A stretch of DNA of 64,000 nt from Polytrichum commune (lineage: Eukaryota > Streptophyta > Polytrichopsida > Polytrichales > Polytrichaceae): the NCBI GenBank assembly GCA_950295325.1, contig OX485808.1:44353180-44417179 (forward strand). Direction: 5' to 3'. The notes under the pieces were generated by a model. It was given only the letters and a program-made list of their open reading frames with translations. It was not told the DNA's origin and made no database searches. Each line of letters opens with the position of its first letter. Position 1 is the first letter of the stretch. Positions 31,890-44,359 of this stretch are shown here, one piece after another. The position numbers and the translations under genes are program-made.

Positions 31890-34830
31890 CGTCTTTATCT
31901 AAGCAATGCAGGCTGCATTATCTTTATAAATCATTGTTTGGAGATTCTGGAACATTAGAAAAACCACAAGAACCTGTTGAAGCCATCCACTAGTCTCAAC
32001 CAAATGCATTCGTAGGAAGCCAATTACAGGGCTATGATTTCTGAATGGTTTGACAATGTTGCTGCAAGGCCCTACTTTGTTAATTTCCAAGATATTGTTG
32101 CTCCTTGTCTAAGGGAAACATAACAAGTTTGTGGTTTTCCTTTATGTGGATCGGAAAGGTAACCCGCATCCACATATCCTTTAATGTTGCTATCCTCTCC
32201 AACCTTATAAAACAATCCTAGATCCTTAGTGGCCTTGAGGTATCGTAGGATATGTCTGATACCATTCCAATGTCATTTTGTTGGCTTAGCACTAAATCTA
32301 GCCAATAAATTAACGGAAAATGCAATGTTAGGCCTGGTGCAATTTGCCAGATACATTAATGCACCTATTGCTACCAAATATGCAGTTTTAGGTCCCAAAC
32401 ATTTTTCCCCCTCATCACATGGTCCAAACTCATCATTCTTTAGATCCAATGACCGTATCACCATCGGGAAACTTAGTGGGTGAGCCACATCCATTAAGAA
32501 ACGCTTGAGTAGCTTTCGAATATACAAACTCTAATGTAGAAAAAATACTTCCTGCAAGATGTTCAACCTGTAGGCCAAGATAGAAGGTAGTTTCGCCAAG
32601 ATCTTTCACTTCAAATTCACATTTGAGTTGAAAACAATCTCGGAGATGGCGTCAATCGTACGGATGATGTTGATGTCATCAACATATAAAACCACTATAA
32701 TTAATTTTGTGTGAGTCCGTTTAACAAAAATACATGGACAAACCTCATCATTCTTAAAACCCCGATCTATTAAAAAAATCTCTTAGATGTTTGTACCATA
32801 TCCTACCGGCATGTTGAAGGCCATACAATGCTCTTTCAAGTTTGACGCATTCTGGCTATCTTTCAGAGTTTTGGAATTCCACCAACCCCGCATGGATCCT
32901 CATGTATATGTCAGTATCCAAATTGCCATACAAGTACGTGGTAACTACATCCATCAACCTTGTTTCCAACTTCTTATCAACTACAAGACTTAGGAGATAC
33001 CTGAACGTAATTGAGTCCATCACAGGGGAATACGTCTCTTCATAATTAATGCATGGACGTTGAGTGAAGCCTTGGGCAACTAGCCGTGTTTTATACCGGG
33101 AAACGTTTCCAAACTTGTATCGTTTCCTCACAAACATCCATTTACAATCCACTGGGTTAATTCATTTTGGTGAAGTTTCAATTGGACTAAACACCTTCCT
33201 TGATACCAAAGACTTTAGTTCAGATCTCATGGCTCCTTCCCACATGGGCCAATCACCTTGACTACAAGCCTCGGCTACAATAGTCAGATCACAATCATCG
33301 TCCAAGTGTTGTGATACATGGAAATAAAAGGCATCACTAGGTTTACCTGCGTACGATCCCATAACTTTCATATCTTTACAAAGTTAATTGCAATCTCTGT
33401 TAAATCAACTGGTGCTACTCTTGCAGAGTCATCCAACTCAATGCTTGGAAGCACACCTCCGCGTGCCACGCATACCTCCTCCTGGGTACATTGTTTGCGA
33501 GGTTGAAGATCTTCACCACGACCTTTTTACATGGATGTGGTTTGAACGGCGGATCTCTCTAGATGAGCAGAAGCATTAGCAACATGAATGTGTGACTTAG
33601 TTACATTTGCTGCATTATTGAATGAATCCGGTAGTTTATCAGCTAATTGATTTAGATGCAGAATGTGTTTAACCTCTCTTTCACATTCTTGGGTACAAGG
33701 ATATGGAAACATATTTGGAGTAGATATAACATCAAAGTTCACATCTCTACATGAATTTGATTATCCTACCAAACAAGGAAATTTTTTCTCAACGAAAAAA
33801 CAGTTAGCAAATCTTTCTTGTAACAAATTTCCAGTTGGAGGATCTAAGTATCTAATAATGTTAGGTGATTCACAGCCATCGTATATCTACTCATTCCTTT
33901 GAGGACCCATCTTAATTTTATTTGGGGAAGAAATGGGCACTAATACCTTACAACCAAAAATTCTTAGATGTTTGATGTTGGGTAATTGTCTAGACATTGC
34001 TTTTGTAGGTGTAATGGATTCTAGTGAGAAAGGTCTTAAACAAACCAACATTCTTGCATGTAGGATAGCGTAACCCCACGCTGAAATAGGGAAATTGGAT
34101 CTCATAAGTAATAATCTAGTAATTAATTGTAATTTTTCAATAAAATATTATGCTAGATCATTTGTTTCATGGACATATGGTAATGAGTACTTTAATTGTA
34201 TTCCATTTGACCCACAATATGTCTTAAATGCTTGAGACTTAAATTCTCCTACACCATCTAAGTGTATGGACTGGATCGTATGATTTGAGAACCTAGCCCG
34301 AAGTTGTATGATTTGAGCTAATAATCTAGAAAATGCTAATTTCTACTAGCTAGAAGATAGACATGTAACCATTTGTAGACGCCTCAATCAAGGCAAAAAA
34401 ATATCTAAACAGTCCACATGGTGGATTTATTGAACTACAAATAACCCCTTGAATCCTTCAAAGCATAACTGTGAGTTCATGTGGCAATTTTCATTTGTAA
34501 GGTTGAGTAATAAAATTTTTCAAAGTACAAAATTCACAAGATTTCATATCTTTTGACAAATTTGAAATTTGAAGTTCGTGTTGGGAAGTATTTGCTTCAT
34601 CATTGAAAATTCTCGGGTGTCCTATGTATTCATGGCATGTGTTCACATAAAATGCGGTGATCTCCCCCTTGGACGAACACCTTAAGGGAACAATGTATAG
34701 GCTTGAGGAGTATGTTTGGATATTTTCAACTAGGCATTCATGTTGATCCAAGATCTGCAAAAACTTTCGATTGTCTTCTTTGGCTATACGAATGTGAAAA
34801 CTGTTGTCGTGTAGAAAATGGTTTGATATG
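31890..34830 (-). pseudogene. Copia pol part: integrase, reverse transcriptase, RNase H
   Basis: Minus-strand segments in order: GAG-pre-integrase (about 34830-34500, NTCHEYIGHPR), late integrase (about 34110-33890, HARMLVCLRP; RIFGCKVLVPI), then the reverse transcriptase start with KWMFVRKRYKFG and RYKTRLVAQGFTQR and the following EETYSPVMD (about 33150-32860). RNase H linkage (YLVAIGALMYLANCTRPNIA, about 32400-32330) comes last. Fossil, multiply broken. Confidence 0.8.
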
Positions 34831-35190
34831 TAAATATAGTATAAAATAGGTTTTAGAGTAGGGTTTAAAGAAAATAAAAATAAAACTAAGAAAAATAAAG
34901 GTATAGACAAAAGAGAAGGGGGAGATAAGATGAATGAAGGGAGAAAAGAAAGAGCTGTGGTTATAACCACGAAACTTGGAGTCTCTGCGTCTTCTCACAT
35001 GCTCAGGGGGGTAGGTGGCACCAACTGGTAGTTACCTGCCTAGTTTACACCAACATTATCAAGCCACGTGCCCATTCGTCCACTCATACAGGTCCGAAGG
35101 GTTTTGAACCTGGACTAGTGATATGGCGCTTGAAGCACTTTATCAGTTGGGCTTCTGCGGCTTGGCGTTTATCAGAGCATGCTGAAGGGA
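34802..35190 (-). mobile_element. Possible tRNA-derived SINE
   Basis: On minus, 35180-35080 reads like a tRNA head: an ACTGATAAAGTGCTTCAAGC block resembling box A and AGGTTCAAAACCC matching box B (GGTTCRANNCC), about 35 bases apart. A pyrimidine-rich body follows. Poly-A tail and flanking duplication were not identified, so the extent is a guess. Confidence 0.35.
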
Positions 35191-37010
35191 TTTATATCCT
35201 TATCCATTGTTTATACATTATTTATTTTATATTTATTTGAATGAATTTTGATTAGAAGAAATAATCACATCTTTGGGGGAAACTTCAAAATGATGCCTTC
35301 TTGCTAGAAAATATTTATGTTATAGCAAGAAGGACCATTTTAGAGCTTCACTAGTTTGATGTAGTTATTTTGATTTTTTTTAACATGTCGAATTAGAGAT
35401 TTTTTTCTAAGTCTCAAGATGAAGAACTTCAACCAGAGCTTGAACTAGATTTTTTTCTATCTCAACTGTTGATTCGTACTTTTCTACCACTTAGTCTTGC
35501 ATCACTGCATGAACGTCCACAAGAAGAAGCTGGGCCTTCTCGGCCGTCAAAAAAACCTCGTGTGGAGCATCAGTGGCACGAAAACCTTCAACAAGATACT
35601 CGTACATTGGTAATTTTGTTGCAGGTTGGATGTTTTGAATATGACACTCAAGATGTGATATTTGGAGGAAATTTTTGAAGCCTTAAATGATGATCAATAC
35701 TCTTGTTGTCTTAGGCCTATCAAAGAAAGTCGCGGTCATCAATGTTAGCTAGAAGGTTTAGTTAATCATTTGACTAAGATTGATCGTGCATACTATGTTG
35801 CACTTATTCTTCGACGCATCCTCAAGTTCTTTCAGTTGAAGTAGAATTTCTTTTAGAATTATTTTCAACATCTTTTAGACATATATTTAATGTTATACAT
35901 TTAGTTTTTAATGTTTTCAAACTTCATCTTGTGTGTTTGAAGTTTAGTAAATAAAAGGTAGAAATAATTTACCATTTTGGTTGATTTTTCATGCCTTATG
36001 GCTAAGATAAGGGATAGATAAGACTAAAGTAAGCTAATGGGGTTAGCCAATAACTAGTTGAAGCCCATAGGACATAGGTTTGGGCTAGTATTGACTTTAG
36101 GAGGAGGCTAAGGGGTCGGGCCTCCTCTCTCTTTAAAGGGGGTTGAATTTTCAGGTGTGTAGTGTGTGAAGAGCGAGAGCTCAGTTTGTACTGTGAATTT
36201 TTCTATAAGATTTTGGAAGTTTGTACATCTTGTTGGTGTAATTCTGAAATGATATAGCACGCTTTATTTGGACTCTGTATGTAATTTCTATGAATGTTAG
36301 AGTGGAACAGTGTCTGTTGTGAAGGAAATTAGAAGACCGAGACTTTAAAAGCTTGTAAAATCTTATTTATAGTGTTTTTATTTATGAGATTTGAGAAAGT
36401 GAAGTGTTATTGTATCAGCTCTCTATGGAGCTTTATAATTCTTGATTTAGAGTGTTGAAAAAAGAATTATGGTTTTTAAGGTGAGAGGGTGTTGAGCTGC
36501 CAATCAGATTCAAGAATGAAAGTGTGTACCAACTTCAATAGAGCATAAAAAACGTTTTGTATAGATTCTGAAGATGAATTCTAAAGAGAACCTATGTGAT
36601 GTTGTTAGCTTTCCAAAAAGCTATCACTTGGCGTTGGCAAAGCTTATATGAAGTCAAAGCGCCCTGTGAAGTAAAGGGAGGTGCAGCTGATACTGAATTT
36701 GGAAGTATAACCTTTGACGAGCTATGGACCTTGGACACTACCTTACTAACTTTTGATCTCTCTTATATTTTGTTAAGCACTTTAATAGTTTTCCAAAATA
36801 CTAAAGCACTATTGATTTAAAGTTTGACTATAATTTTAGAGAGAGATCCGAGATTTTGAAGGTATATACAAGATTTATACGAGTTTGTATACATGATGTA
36901 TTTAAAGATCAATATTTTTTATATTATCCTTATCTCTCATGTCTTAAGCCAAAACTAATTACAGCCAGAAATCCGGTATTAACCCAAAGCAAAGACTTCT
37001 TTACCTGACA
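34802..37010. mobile_element. Unclassified insertion of about 2.2 kb inside copia
   Basis: Copia protease similarity stops near 37010 (RRNG block on minus) and resumes near 34830 (HIRIAKED block), where intact relatives are continuous. The extra DNA can be read as TG...CA (34802-37010), but no clear flanking duplication was found. It contains a possible SINE at one end and a promoter-like stretch near 36130 (CTCTTTAAAGGGGG) at the other. A short plus frame at 35469-35678 (EEAGPSRPSKKPRVEH, with a basic nuclear-signal-like cluster) is followed by a possible donor-like junction. No family is recognised. Confidence 0.45.
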
Positions 37011-37019
37011 CCATTACGT

Positions 37020-38080
37020 CGAATTTCTTGAAAATTCAATAAATTCGTTGTAGATGTTGGTGAATAATAACTCTAGAGACACATATGCATATACCTTCGG
37101 GCATAACGAAACATGCTTCACCAACTTGATATGATATCAAATGACTACTAGTGATGGTGATGATACGTTTTGTCATTACATGACCTAAATATGAAAAAAT
37201 ATTAATTATCATGGAGAATAGTGTTGGTGGTTGCACTATTTAATAAGAAAGACAAAGATGGTATCAGCTTCAATGTTACTAGAGATGGTGTGAGATTTCA
37301 TATTTCCAAATGAATCTATCGCCGTTTTATCGCATAGCATCTCTATGCGCTCCACATGTGTGACGTGGGTGTTACGTCGCTCGCCGTATTCTTTGTAAAG
37401 TTTTATAAGGTGAAGGGTAGTCTTACAATTCTTGGCGATTTGACTCTTCGTTCTATACTCTAAACACGTACAAGTATCTTAAAAAATGGGTCGTGTGGAT
37501 GATGATTCCAAAAAACGCTTCTGTGAAGATTGCGAAGTGGGTCCTTTACATGCTCTTTGAGTTTCTCTTTACATCGGAGTTCAGCTCTTTGTCTCCGACT
37601 TCGGTCTTCTTATTGATCCTTGAGACATGAACCGTGTTGTTGGCATGTATGTTGCAAGTTTATGCATTGAAAATGTTCCGGTAGGTCGTTCTTCATGGTT
37701 TTTTAGCAAATCTCATTTTGTTTCTCAGCAAATAATAATATTGACATGAGATCTGGATATTTGGTGTATCGCATGTTTCAATATTGTTGGACCAATATAA
37801 TATTGGCACCATGAAAAATAGACAAAGTTTTCTCTATCATCTGCGCATCATCAATTGGTTCACCACACAAAAATAGTTGAGATGCTATCTTATACATTTT
37901 AGTATTGTACTTGGCTATGGTTGGATAATCTTGAACTCGAAAATATATCCAATCGTAACAAATTTTGGTAAAAATATTGTTTGTTGGTGATTGAACTGAT
38001 GTTGAAGTGATATCCACAAAGTGTAAGTTGATGTCACAATAAGGTATTGCAACTGCAATGTTGGATCGAGATGATGTCAC
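37020..38080 (-). pseudogene. Copia gag and protease part
   Basis: Minus-strand frame 38080-37778 is gag-like (DWIYFRVQDYPTIAKYNTKM). It is followed by the typical copia RYTKYPDLMS block and a KNHEERPTGT block (about 37760-37680), and by protease-like text (MPEGICICVSRV, about 37110-37070). Broken fossil sequence. Confidence 0.7.
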
Positions 38081-38513
38081 ATGAAAACTAATGCTTGAGC
38101 ATCATCATGATCCGTAGGAATTTCTAAAGATGGTTTTTCTATTTTCTTCACAAGGTTGTGTGCCTGTAAATAGAATTTGGTCTCAATGGCCCAAGTTAAG
38201 TAATTATCTCCATCAGGTGCAAGAGGAGAAAAACTTAATTTTTTTAGGTGTGTCATTTTTCCTCTAGAATTACAATTATGTATTATGTACTATCCTCTAA
38301 AACAATTCATCTTCTCCCTAAAACGCTAGTGGCTTCAAACAGACAACAACTTCTAATCCCAAATTCAATGCTCCAAATTCTATACAAAAATATCATACAT
38401 GCTCTTTACTTCTATAATATATTTCGCTACACCTTTCTCTCCTTCACCTCACGACACTCAACAAACATATTGTTCAACAAAAATCCACTACAAAATCACA
38501 ACTCCATTGGTTT

Positions 38514-38532
38514 GAGCCTCGTGCTGATAACG
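38514..38532 (-). other. Candidate primer-binding site of copia
   Basis: Directly inside the 5' LTR, minus strand CGTTATCAGCACGAGGCTC. The TTATCAGCACGA core recurs just inside LTRs of many plant copia elements. Which tRNA it pairs with is not determined here. Confidence 0.6.
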
Positions 38533-38852
38533 TGTTACAAAACATGTAGAAAATGAATACAAAATGAGAAACATATTACGCAAGTAAGGCTGTATAATCC
38601 TTGATGGCTAGAGAGCAAGACCGAGAGTTCGATTGATTTTTCTTTAAGCCTCGGTGTCTATTTAAGGTCTTCGATCATCACCACCTCATAGGATGATGGG
38701 GCAACGTACCGGAACCTAGTTGCCATTCTACGACGACGAGGCGTCTATGATGGCTAGGCGTCCTCAACAACTAGGCGTTTACGATGACTGGGTGCCCTCG
38801 ACGACGAGGTTGGATCTACGGACACCTAGTCATCAACGGTAGTGTCGTTACA
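38533..38852 (-). repeat. Copia 5' LTR
   Basis: 320 bp, TG...CA, followed by the duplication ATTTT (38853-38857). It supplies the uncut reference for the site where the CACTA element sits in the other LTR. The shared gypsy/copia block is at 38714-38850. Confidence 0.93.
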
Positions 38853-38857
38853 ATTTT

Positions 38858-40000
38858 GACCACTTTCGTATTGTCGATTAGGTAACGTTTTTTGTTAGAT
38901 TGACCAACTTCCGGGGGTGGTTTTTGCAAACCGAGTCTGGATTTGGTCTCTCTAACCTCCTACCAACCTACACCAGTGTTTTCAGGTGATTCCAACCACT
39001 TGCATAAAACACCCTACCATGCGTGTCACGTTTATGCAAACACCCTACTTACTTTTTATTAAATTTCTAGGTAATTTGTCACAAGTTATTTGATGTGCAC
39101 TTTCACTAATACCTTCAACACCTTAGCCTTGTCAACCCTAATGAAAATGTTAGCTCACAAGAAGATTATCAATAAGAGAAAGACTATTGTTTGTCCGTAT
39201 TGCCACATATTTTAAGGACTCTTCTTGTCCAAATCTAGAAATCACAAGTTTATACACACTCACTAAGCTATCTTCATACATATGAACTAAGATAGCCAAA
39301 AGGCTCTAGGAATATCCTTATATACTTCAAAACAACTACCTACTAAACAATTCAACTCGGTAGGTGAACATCTTGTCAAAATATTGTACTTAGATGTTCT
39401 GACGCGTTTTTGCTCCCTGTCCAGTTCATGACCAGTTGGCACATAAGGTCATAGAAACAATCTACTAGTAAGGGATTCACAATGTCGTTACAATGACTTA
39501 GGACCTACAAGTAATCTCCTAACCGGTTAAATGACAAAGGCCACACATTTACCACTACTAGACATAGTGTTCAATAGTTTAATAGCTAAAAAAACTAATT
39601 GGTGCTAGCTCTAACATCTAGTTGTACTAAGGACATATTTGATGTCAACCACCAAAATGCCATTTTTGGCCATTCTCACAATCTATGGCAAAGTAATTAG
39701 GTTTTTATAGGTTGGTTTACCAACGTCATGTTCTTAAAAAGAAAGGAAAGAAAAATTACGCCCGTACATTGTACCGGCATGATATGTTCTTAAACATAGT
39801 ACTAGATTCTACATTAACATCCATGGCCCTCCACATTCTAGTAGTCCACCAAAATGTGGTTTAAGAAGGTCCTAAATTGTTAGACCCGTTGACCATGCCA
39901 CTGATATGGTCAAAGTTTCTCATTATGTGAAGAATTATGGTTGGAGGATAGCTTAGAGGCTAAATGAATATGTGATGGACCCTACTGTGTGAATTGGAAA
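38858..40000. other. Unassigned spacer
   Basis: No gene or transposon domain seen on either strand. Confidence 0.45.
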
Positions 40001-40205
40001 AAATGTCCGATAAAATTTTTGGGCAAAATTAGTCAAAATCCTAGTGTTTTCAAGTCTAAGCGGTTACATGTTGTGATCTTTTAGTTATTTATTTAGTTAT
40101 TTGAGATTTATTCTATATATTCAAAATGATCAATAAATTTCTTGAAGTCTTGAGCTTAAACCGGTTCATCTATAGCTAGCAATTGATTATGCTCATCTAT
40201 TGAAG
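40001..40205 (+). repeat. Dispersed repeat family A, copy 2
   Basis: Diverged copy: GGGCAAAATTAGTCAAAATC, GCGGTTACATGTTGTGATC, GAAGTCTTGAGCTTAAACC, GGTTCATCTATAGCTAGCAA. Confidence 0.6.
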
Positions 40206-40874
40206 TGCACGTTGCATAAATTCCCACCCCATCTCATGGAATCATGCCGAGTGCTTGTGAAGGCATGCATTGGAGTGGGGGTCCACATTAGAGAGGACCA
40301 TTTGTAGGCACAAAACAATGCTTGCCACCCCCTCCCATGGAACTTGACCTTAACTTACTTGTGTGTAAGTTATCGCATCCTATAGCTAGAAGAAGTAGGT
40401 GAGAGGTAATAGTATCTATTTAAGGCATGCATTCCTTATGGCACTCTTCAAGCCTAGGCATAGGTCCATATGATAACATCTTGATGAGTTTTCAAGTGGA
40501 AAGCTACGCCAAATTCTTGGATTCAATGACATATTTATAAGTTAGGCGAGGATCCATAACCATTAGAGATACATGTTGCATGTACAAGTCATTTGATGTG
40601 TTCATTGAAGCTTGTGAAGGACGCCGCCGTTTCTATCTATGATATCCATGTTCATTGAATGTTGTTTTGACATGCTGTTTATGCCTTGGTTTTAACAGCA
40701 TTGCTTCACTTGGTGGCAGGTGTACTCTCAATATAATCTTCATAGTGCTTCAGTGTATATGCAAATGCTAACCGATTGGCAATGATGTCTAACTTACTCT
40801 ACAAGCTAAGCTTGCACACCCACATGCACACCCACATGCACACATACTTGAACTTAAAGCACAACCAAGTAAGC
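40206..40874. other. Unassigned spacer
   Basis: No supported gene. Contains a short CACATGCACACC duplication at 40816-40842. Confidence 0.4.
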
Positions 40875-41135
40875 ATTGAGGAAATATCCGGGGGAATTTT
40901 AGGCACACTTGATCGAGATCCAAGTATTTTCAAGTTCACCGGAAGTTCAATCGGTTCTGTGCTGATATCTTTCGGATTTTTTTTGTTTTTTTTGTTTTAA
41001 GGTATATTGTAATATTTAAAAAGAAAAGAAAAGAAAGGTCAGCAATTTGCCTAAGTCTTGAACTTGAACCGGTCATTTCTCAGACTCAACTGGCCCATCT
41101 GTAAGTAGCAATTCAATCTCCCCATTGGTAGCATC
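40875..41135 (+). repeat. Dispersed repeat family A, copy 3
   Basis: Includes GAAATATCCGGGGGAATTTT, an expanded T-rich and AAAAG-rich middle, then GTCTTGAACTTGAACCGGTC and CATCTGTAAGTAGCAATT. Family B (41150) follows directly. Confidence 0.55.
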
Positions 41136-41149
41136 GAGGGTTGTTTTAT

Positions 41150-41650
41150 ACACATGATCACGGGCCGCAACACTGATTTAGGATTTCTTGTGGTCATATT
41201 TGGCGGTTTGAAGCCATGACCATGAGCAATCCTTAAATCATTTTCTAAAAGCCTTGGTCACGGTACATAGTGTATATCATACTATAGGGACATGCTTATT
41301 TTTTCTACTAAAAGTAACAAAACAAACCAAAAATAGGATGTGTTTGAATTAGGTCATTAAAAATAGATTTTGAAATGACTTGGTCATCTTCATTTTATGT
41401 TGCAATGAACCTTTGGGTTCTCTTGCTACAAATTTGGGCGACCATCAAATATTATCAAGTTTTAGACATTTAACATTCCATGTCATTTTCATGTCACTTT
41501 CTCATCCAAATTTTGACATGGTCACTCTTATGTTTGGCGACCTTGTGTGAAATGAAGATGGACTGCCACTTAAATCTCAACCAATGAGATAATTTGTAAA
41601 GTGGTGGTCATGGTTAGTGGTCTCTAGTGTAAACATGCCTTGAGACATTG
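41150..41650 (+). repeat. Dispersed repeat family B, distant copy
   Basis: Aligns along its length with 18495-19025: GGGCCGCAACACTGATTTAG start, CCTTGGTCACGGTACATAGT, TTTTGACATGGTCACTCTTA, CCAATGAGATAATTTG and TCTAGTGTAAACATGCCTTG end. No coding content. Confidence 0.65.
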
Positions 41651-42703
41651 ACTCATTGACTTAAGGGTTGAACTTGCAATTTACAGTTCGTTGTAGAAGA
41701 GTTGATTCTTGTATAAATCATGGTGGGAGGAATACTTTGTGCAACCCATCTTTGGCATGTTCACCTAACATAATTGGGAGGCTCTATATGGGTGTTGAGA
41801 GAGAAAAATAATCTTCACTAAATTTATGGAAAGTACATGATTAGAAGCTCTACAAGATGAACTCTTGTTTTGCAAAATACTTGCAAGATTCAAGATATCA
41901 CTATTTGAAGTGATTGGAAGGCCCTTAGAGGAGGGTTGGAAGGTGTGTCTTGAAGACACATTTTGGTAGTGAGCACCTCCTTTAGTAGGCATGTACTCAC
42001 TTCTAGATGAAAATACCACTTATCAAATTTATAGAGAGTAATGCTTTGCTAGTGTTATTAAACAAATCAAAAAATAGTTAGTGAAAATATATGCAAAAAT
42101 CTAATTTTTTGTTAGAGGCAGTATCCCATACCACTCTTTGAACCATCCAAATATTAGGTAATATATTTGTTCATGGCAGTTTTTCTTCATTTGGAATATG
42201 GGCACTTTTTGATAGTCACAGCCAAGGCAATTTGAAATTTTTGTGGCAAGTCTTCACATGATTTTCTATTGTTTTGGGAGTATTGTCTCACCCAATAAGT
42301 CTTGATTAGATAGACTTTAATAGGTAACATCAATATGGCAACATAAAGATTGGAACCCCGACTTAATTTCATGAAAGCTGCCATGGGGGTTTAATAAAAA
42401 CCTTCTGCCCCCTGAAATACCTTTAGTTACTTTTGATAACAATAAGCCATTCCAATTGGATCCCACTAGACTACATCATATTTCTTACCCGGATACTATG
42501 TCAAATTTTTCAAATAAAAATATATTTTTTGTAATCGGTCACTCGTCCAAGTGGAGGGCATTTTCAACAATTTCCTTGCATTTTCTACACATTCAAACAA
42601 CATTTTCATCCATGACCTATAGTTTACATCCATGAGCAAACATGTTGTGATCAATAACTAGATTAAGGAGATGGATGACTCGCCACTTCCACGGCTCATC
42701 AAC

Positions 42704-42750
<47 letters not shown>

Positions 42751-43890
42751 TGTATAATTTTTTCAAAGCTTTTCAAACTCAAAGCTTGATCTTCCTCTTT
42801 TTATAGGCCTTTTCATTTCTCTTCTTCGTCAAAATGAAGCAAGGGTGGGTGGATGGGATTTTTTGTCATCACAAGTCTACTGCATCACTAATCATAGCAT
42901 CCAATATTGCAATTATGAATTATGCTCTACACAACTAGTAAGTTGATTGGAATCTCAATGAGGAATATGTATGTTTATCAAAGTAGTTAGATACCCCACT
43001 ATATTTCTTGGCTTTCAAATCAAAGTTCAGTAGCAAGGGTTCACATTAAGGTATTGAATCAAGTACTATAATCTTATGATGTTTACCTTGGTATCAAATA
43101 TCCAACTCTTTTGGCAACTATGTTCAAAATATAATCCAACACATGACTATATTATGCTCAATGATTATTGTTGCAACCAAGTAATAAAAGCAATGACTTG
43201 ATATGTTGGCTTACATACCTCATTTGCTAATTGCTAGTAGGTATTTTTGTACACATCAAATCACTAGTCAAAGCAACATAATAACTTTCATTAGTGTAAC
43301 ATTTTAAGAGTAAAAGAACATTCAAACATGAGCAATACACTGTTGATGGTGTTCAAAATGTGAAGAGCTAGCCTTACCTGCACCCGTGCCAACCCAAACA
43401 TACATTTGTGTGTTAGAAAATCATGTGTTAGGTGCTTCAGCTAAGCTTAGTTGCAATCCATGTCACATCTTTATCTCACCTATCAAGTTCATTGAGAGGT
43501 TGTAAACAATTACGCTCACTACAAAATATTGAGTATACAAACTTGCTCTTTTGCCATATCATGTAACTTTTTTGAATGATAAGAACCTCTTATAGACCAA
43601 ACACCACGTGCTTCCACACTTAGTATGTATTTACTGAGCCTCAATGAATAAACTAAGCCAAGTATGCTATCCTTCAAGCATGTAAAAGAGTCTTCACATG
43701 AAGGTGTTTAGGATCTAAGTATTGGTCAGTAGGTGCAGTGGTTGCTTTAGGTTATGGAAACCCTAAATCATGAAGCATGGTAACTTCCTTGACCATGGTT
43801 GGTTAACTCATGGTTAAGTACAATGTAGTGTCTAACATTGGTGTAGAGCCTATTAAGCATTCCAAACTTTGTAGGAGGTTTACTCAATTT
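41651..43890. other. Unassigned spacer with a (GA)21 microsatellite
   Basis: A perfect GA run spans 42707-42748. Otherwise no gene, RNA or transposon domain is recognised. Frames at 41765-42019 and 42187-42384 are unsupported. Confidence 0.5.
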
Positions 43891-43914
43891 GTTGAGAGTT
43901 TCACTTTTTATTTT

Positions 43915-44070
43915 GATGGGCCTAATGCAATATTTGGTAGATCATTAAATACCATTCACTTGTTGCCATGTAGGATGCCATATAGATCTTTCACCCATTA
44001 AAATATATTTGATCCCTTAGGCCTTCAAAGTCTAGTGTAAAGTGAACCTTGACCATCTCCAACTTCTTGA
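43915..44070 (+). repeat. Dispersed repeat family C, copy 1
   Basis: About 150 bp matching 55178-55320: TGCCATGTAGGATGCCATAT, TTTCACCCATTAAAATAT, CCTTAGGCCTTCAAAGTCTA and GTGTAAAGTGAACCTTGACC. Confidence 0.6.
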
Positions 44071-44309
44071 CCAATCACATAATTTGTATATCACGAGTAA
44101 TTAGGATTTCAGTAAATTTTGACAACAAACTTGTCCAAAATTTATTAATGCATCCGAAAGTGTTTTCACAAAGTTGAGACATACACATTTACAACAATTT
44201 ATTTGAAGGAAACCCAATTATACATACTTTGAGAAGCAATATGATCAATATATGCCCTCTAGATGTGTATTTTTTCAAAAATAACACAATGTGCATGCAA
44301 CAAACATGT

Positions 44310-44358
44310 ACTACAACATGTACTCCTAGATGTAGTCCACATCTAGGAGTAGTTGTTG
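44310..44358. repeat. Perfect 13-bp-arm hairpin
   Basis: TACTCCTAGATGT (44321-44333) and ACATCTAGGAGTA (44339-44351) are perfect inverted repeats around a 5-base loop. The complementarity extends a few bases outwards past a bulge (ACAAC / GTTGT). It may be the remnant of a small foldback transposon. Confidence 0.75.
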
Positions 44359-44359
44359 T

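Larger units (their letters stand above)
20233..38852 (-). mobile_element. Ty1/copia LTR retrotransposon, broken, carrying nested insertions
   Basis: Element on minus. The 5' LTR is at 38533-38852. The 3' LTR is 320 bp, split into 20233-20275 and 31238-31514 by the CACTA element. TG...CA ends are flanked by ATTTT at 20228-20232 and 38853-38857. Minus-strand parts in order: a PBS-like site, gag (about 38080-37400), protease (about 37250-37010), GAG-pre-integrase and integrase (about 34830-33900), reverse transcriptase (about 33400-32700) and RNase H (about 32530-31900), then a polypurine tract. Integrase before reverse transcriptase is the copia order. The copy is broken in many places, and a 2.2-kb insertion separates protease from GAG-pre-integrase. 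By eye the LTRs differ at about 45-50 of 320 bases, making it the oldest dated element here. Confidence 0.9.
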
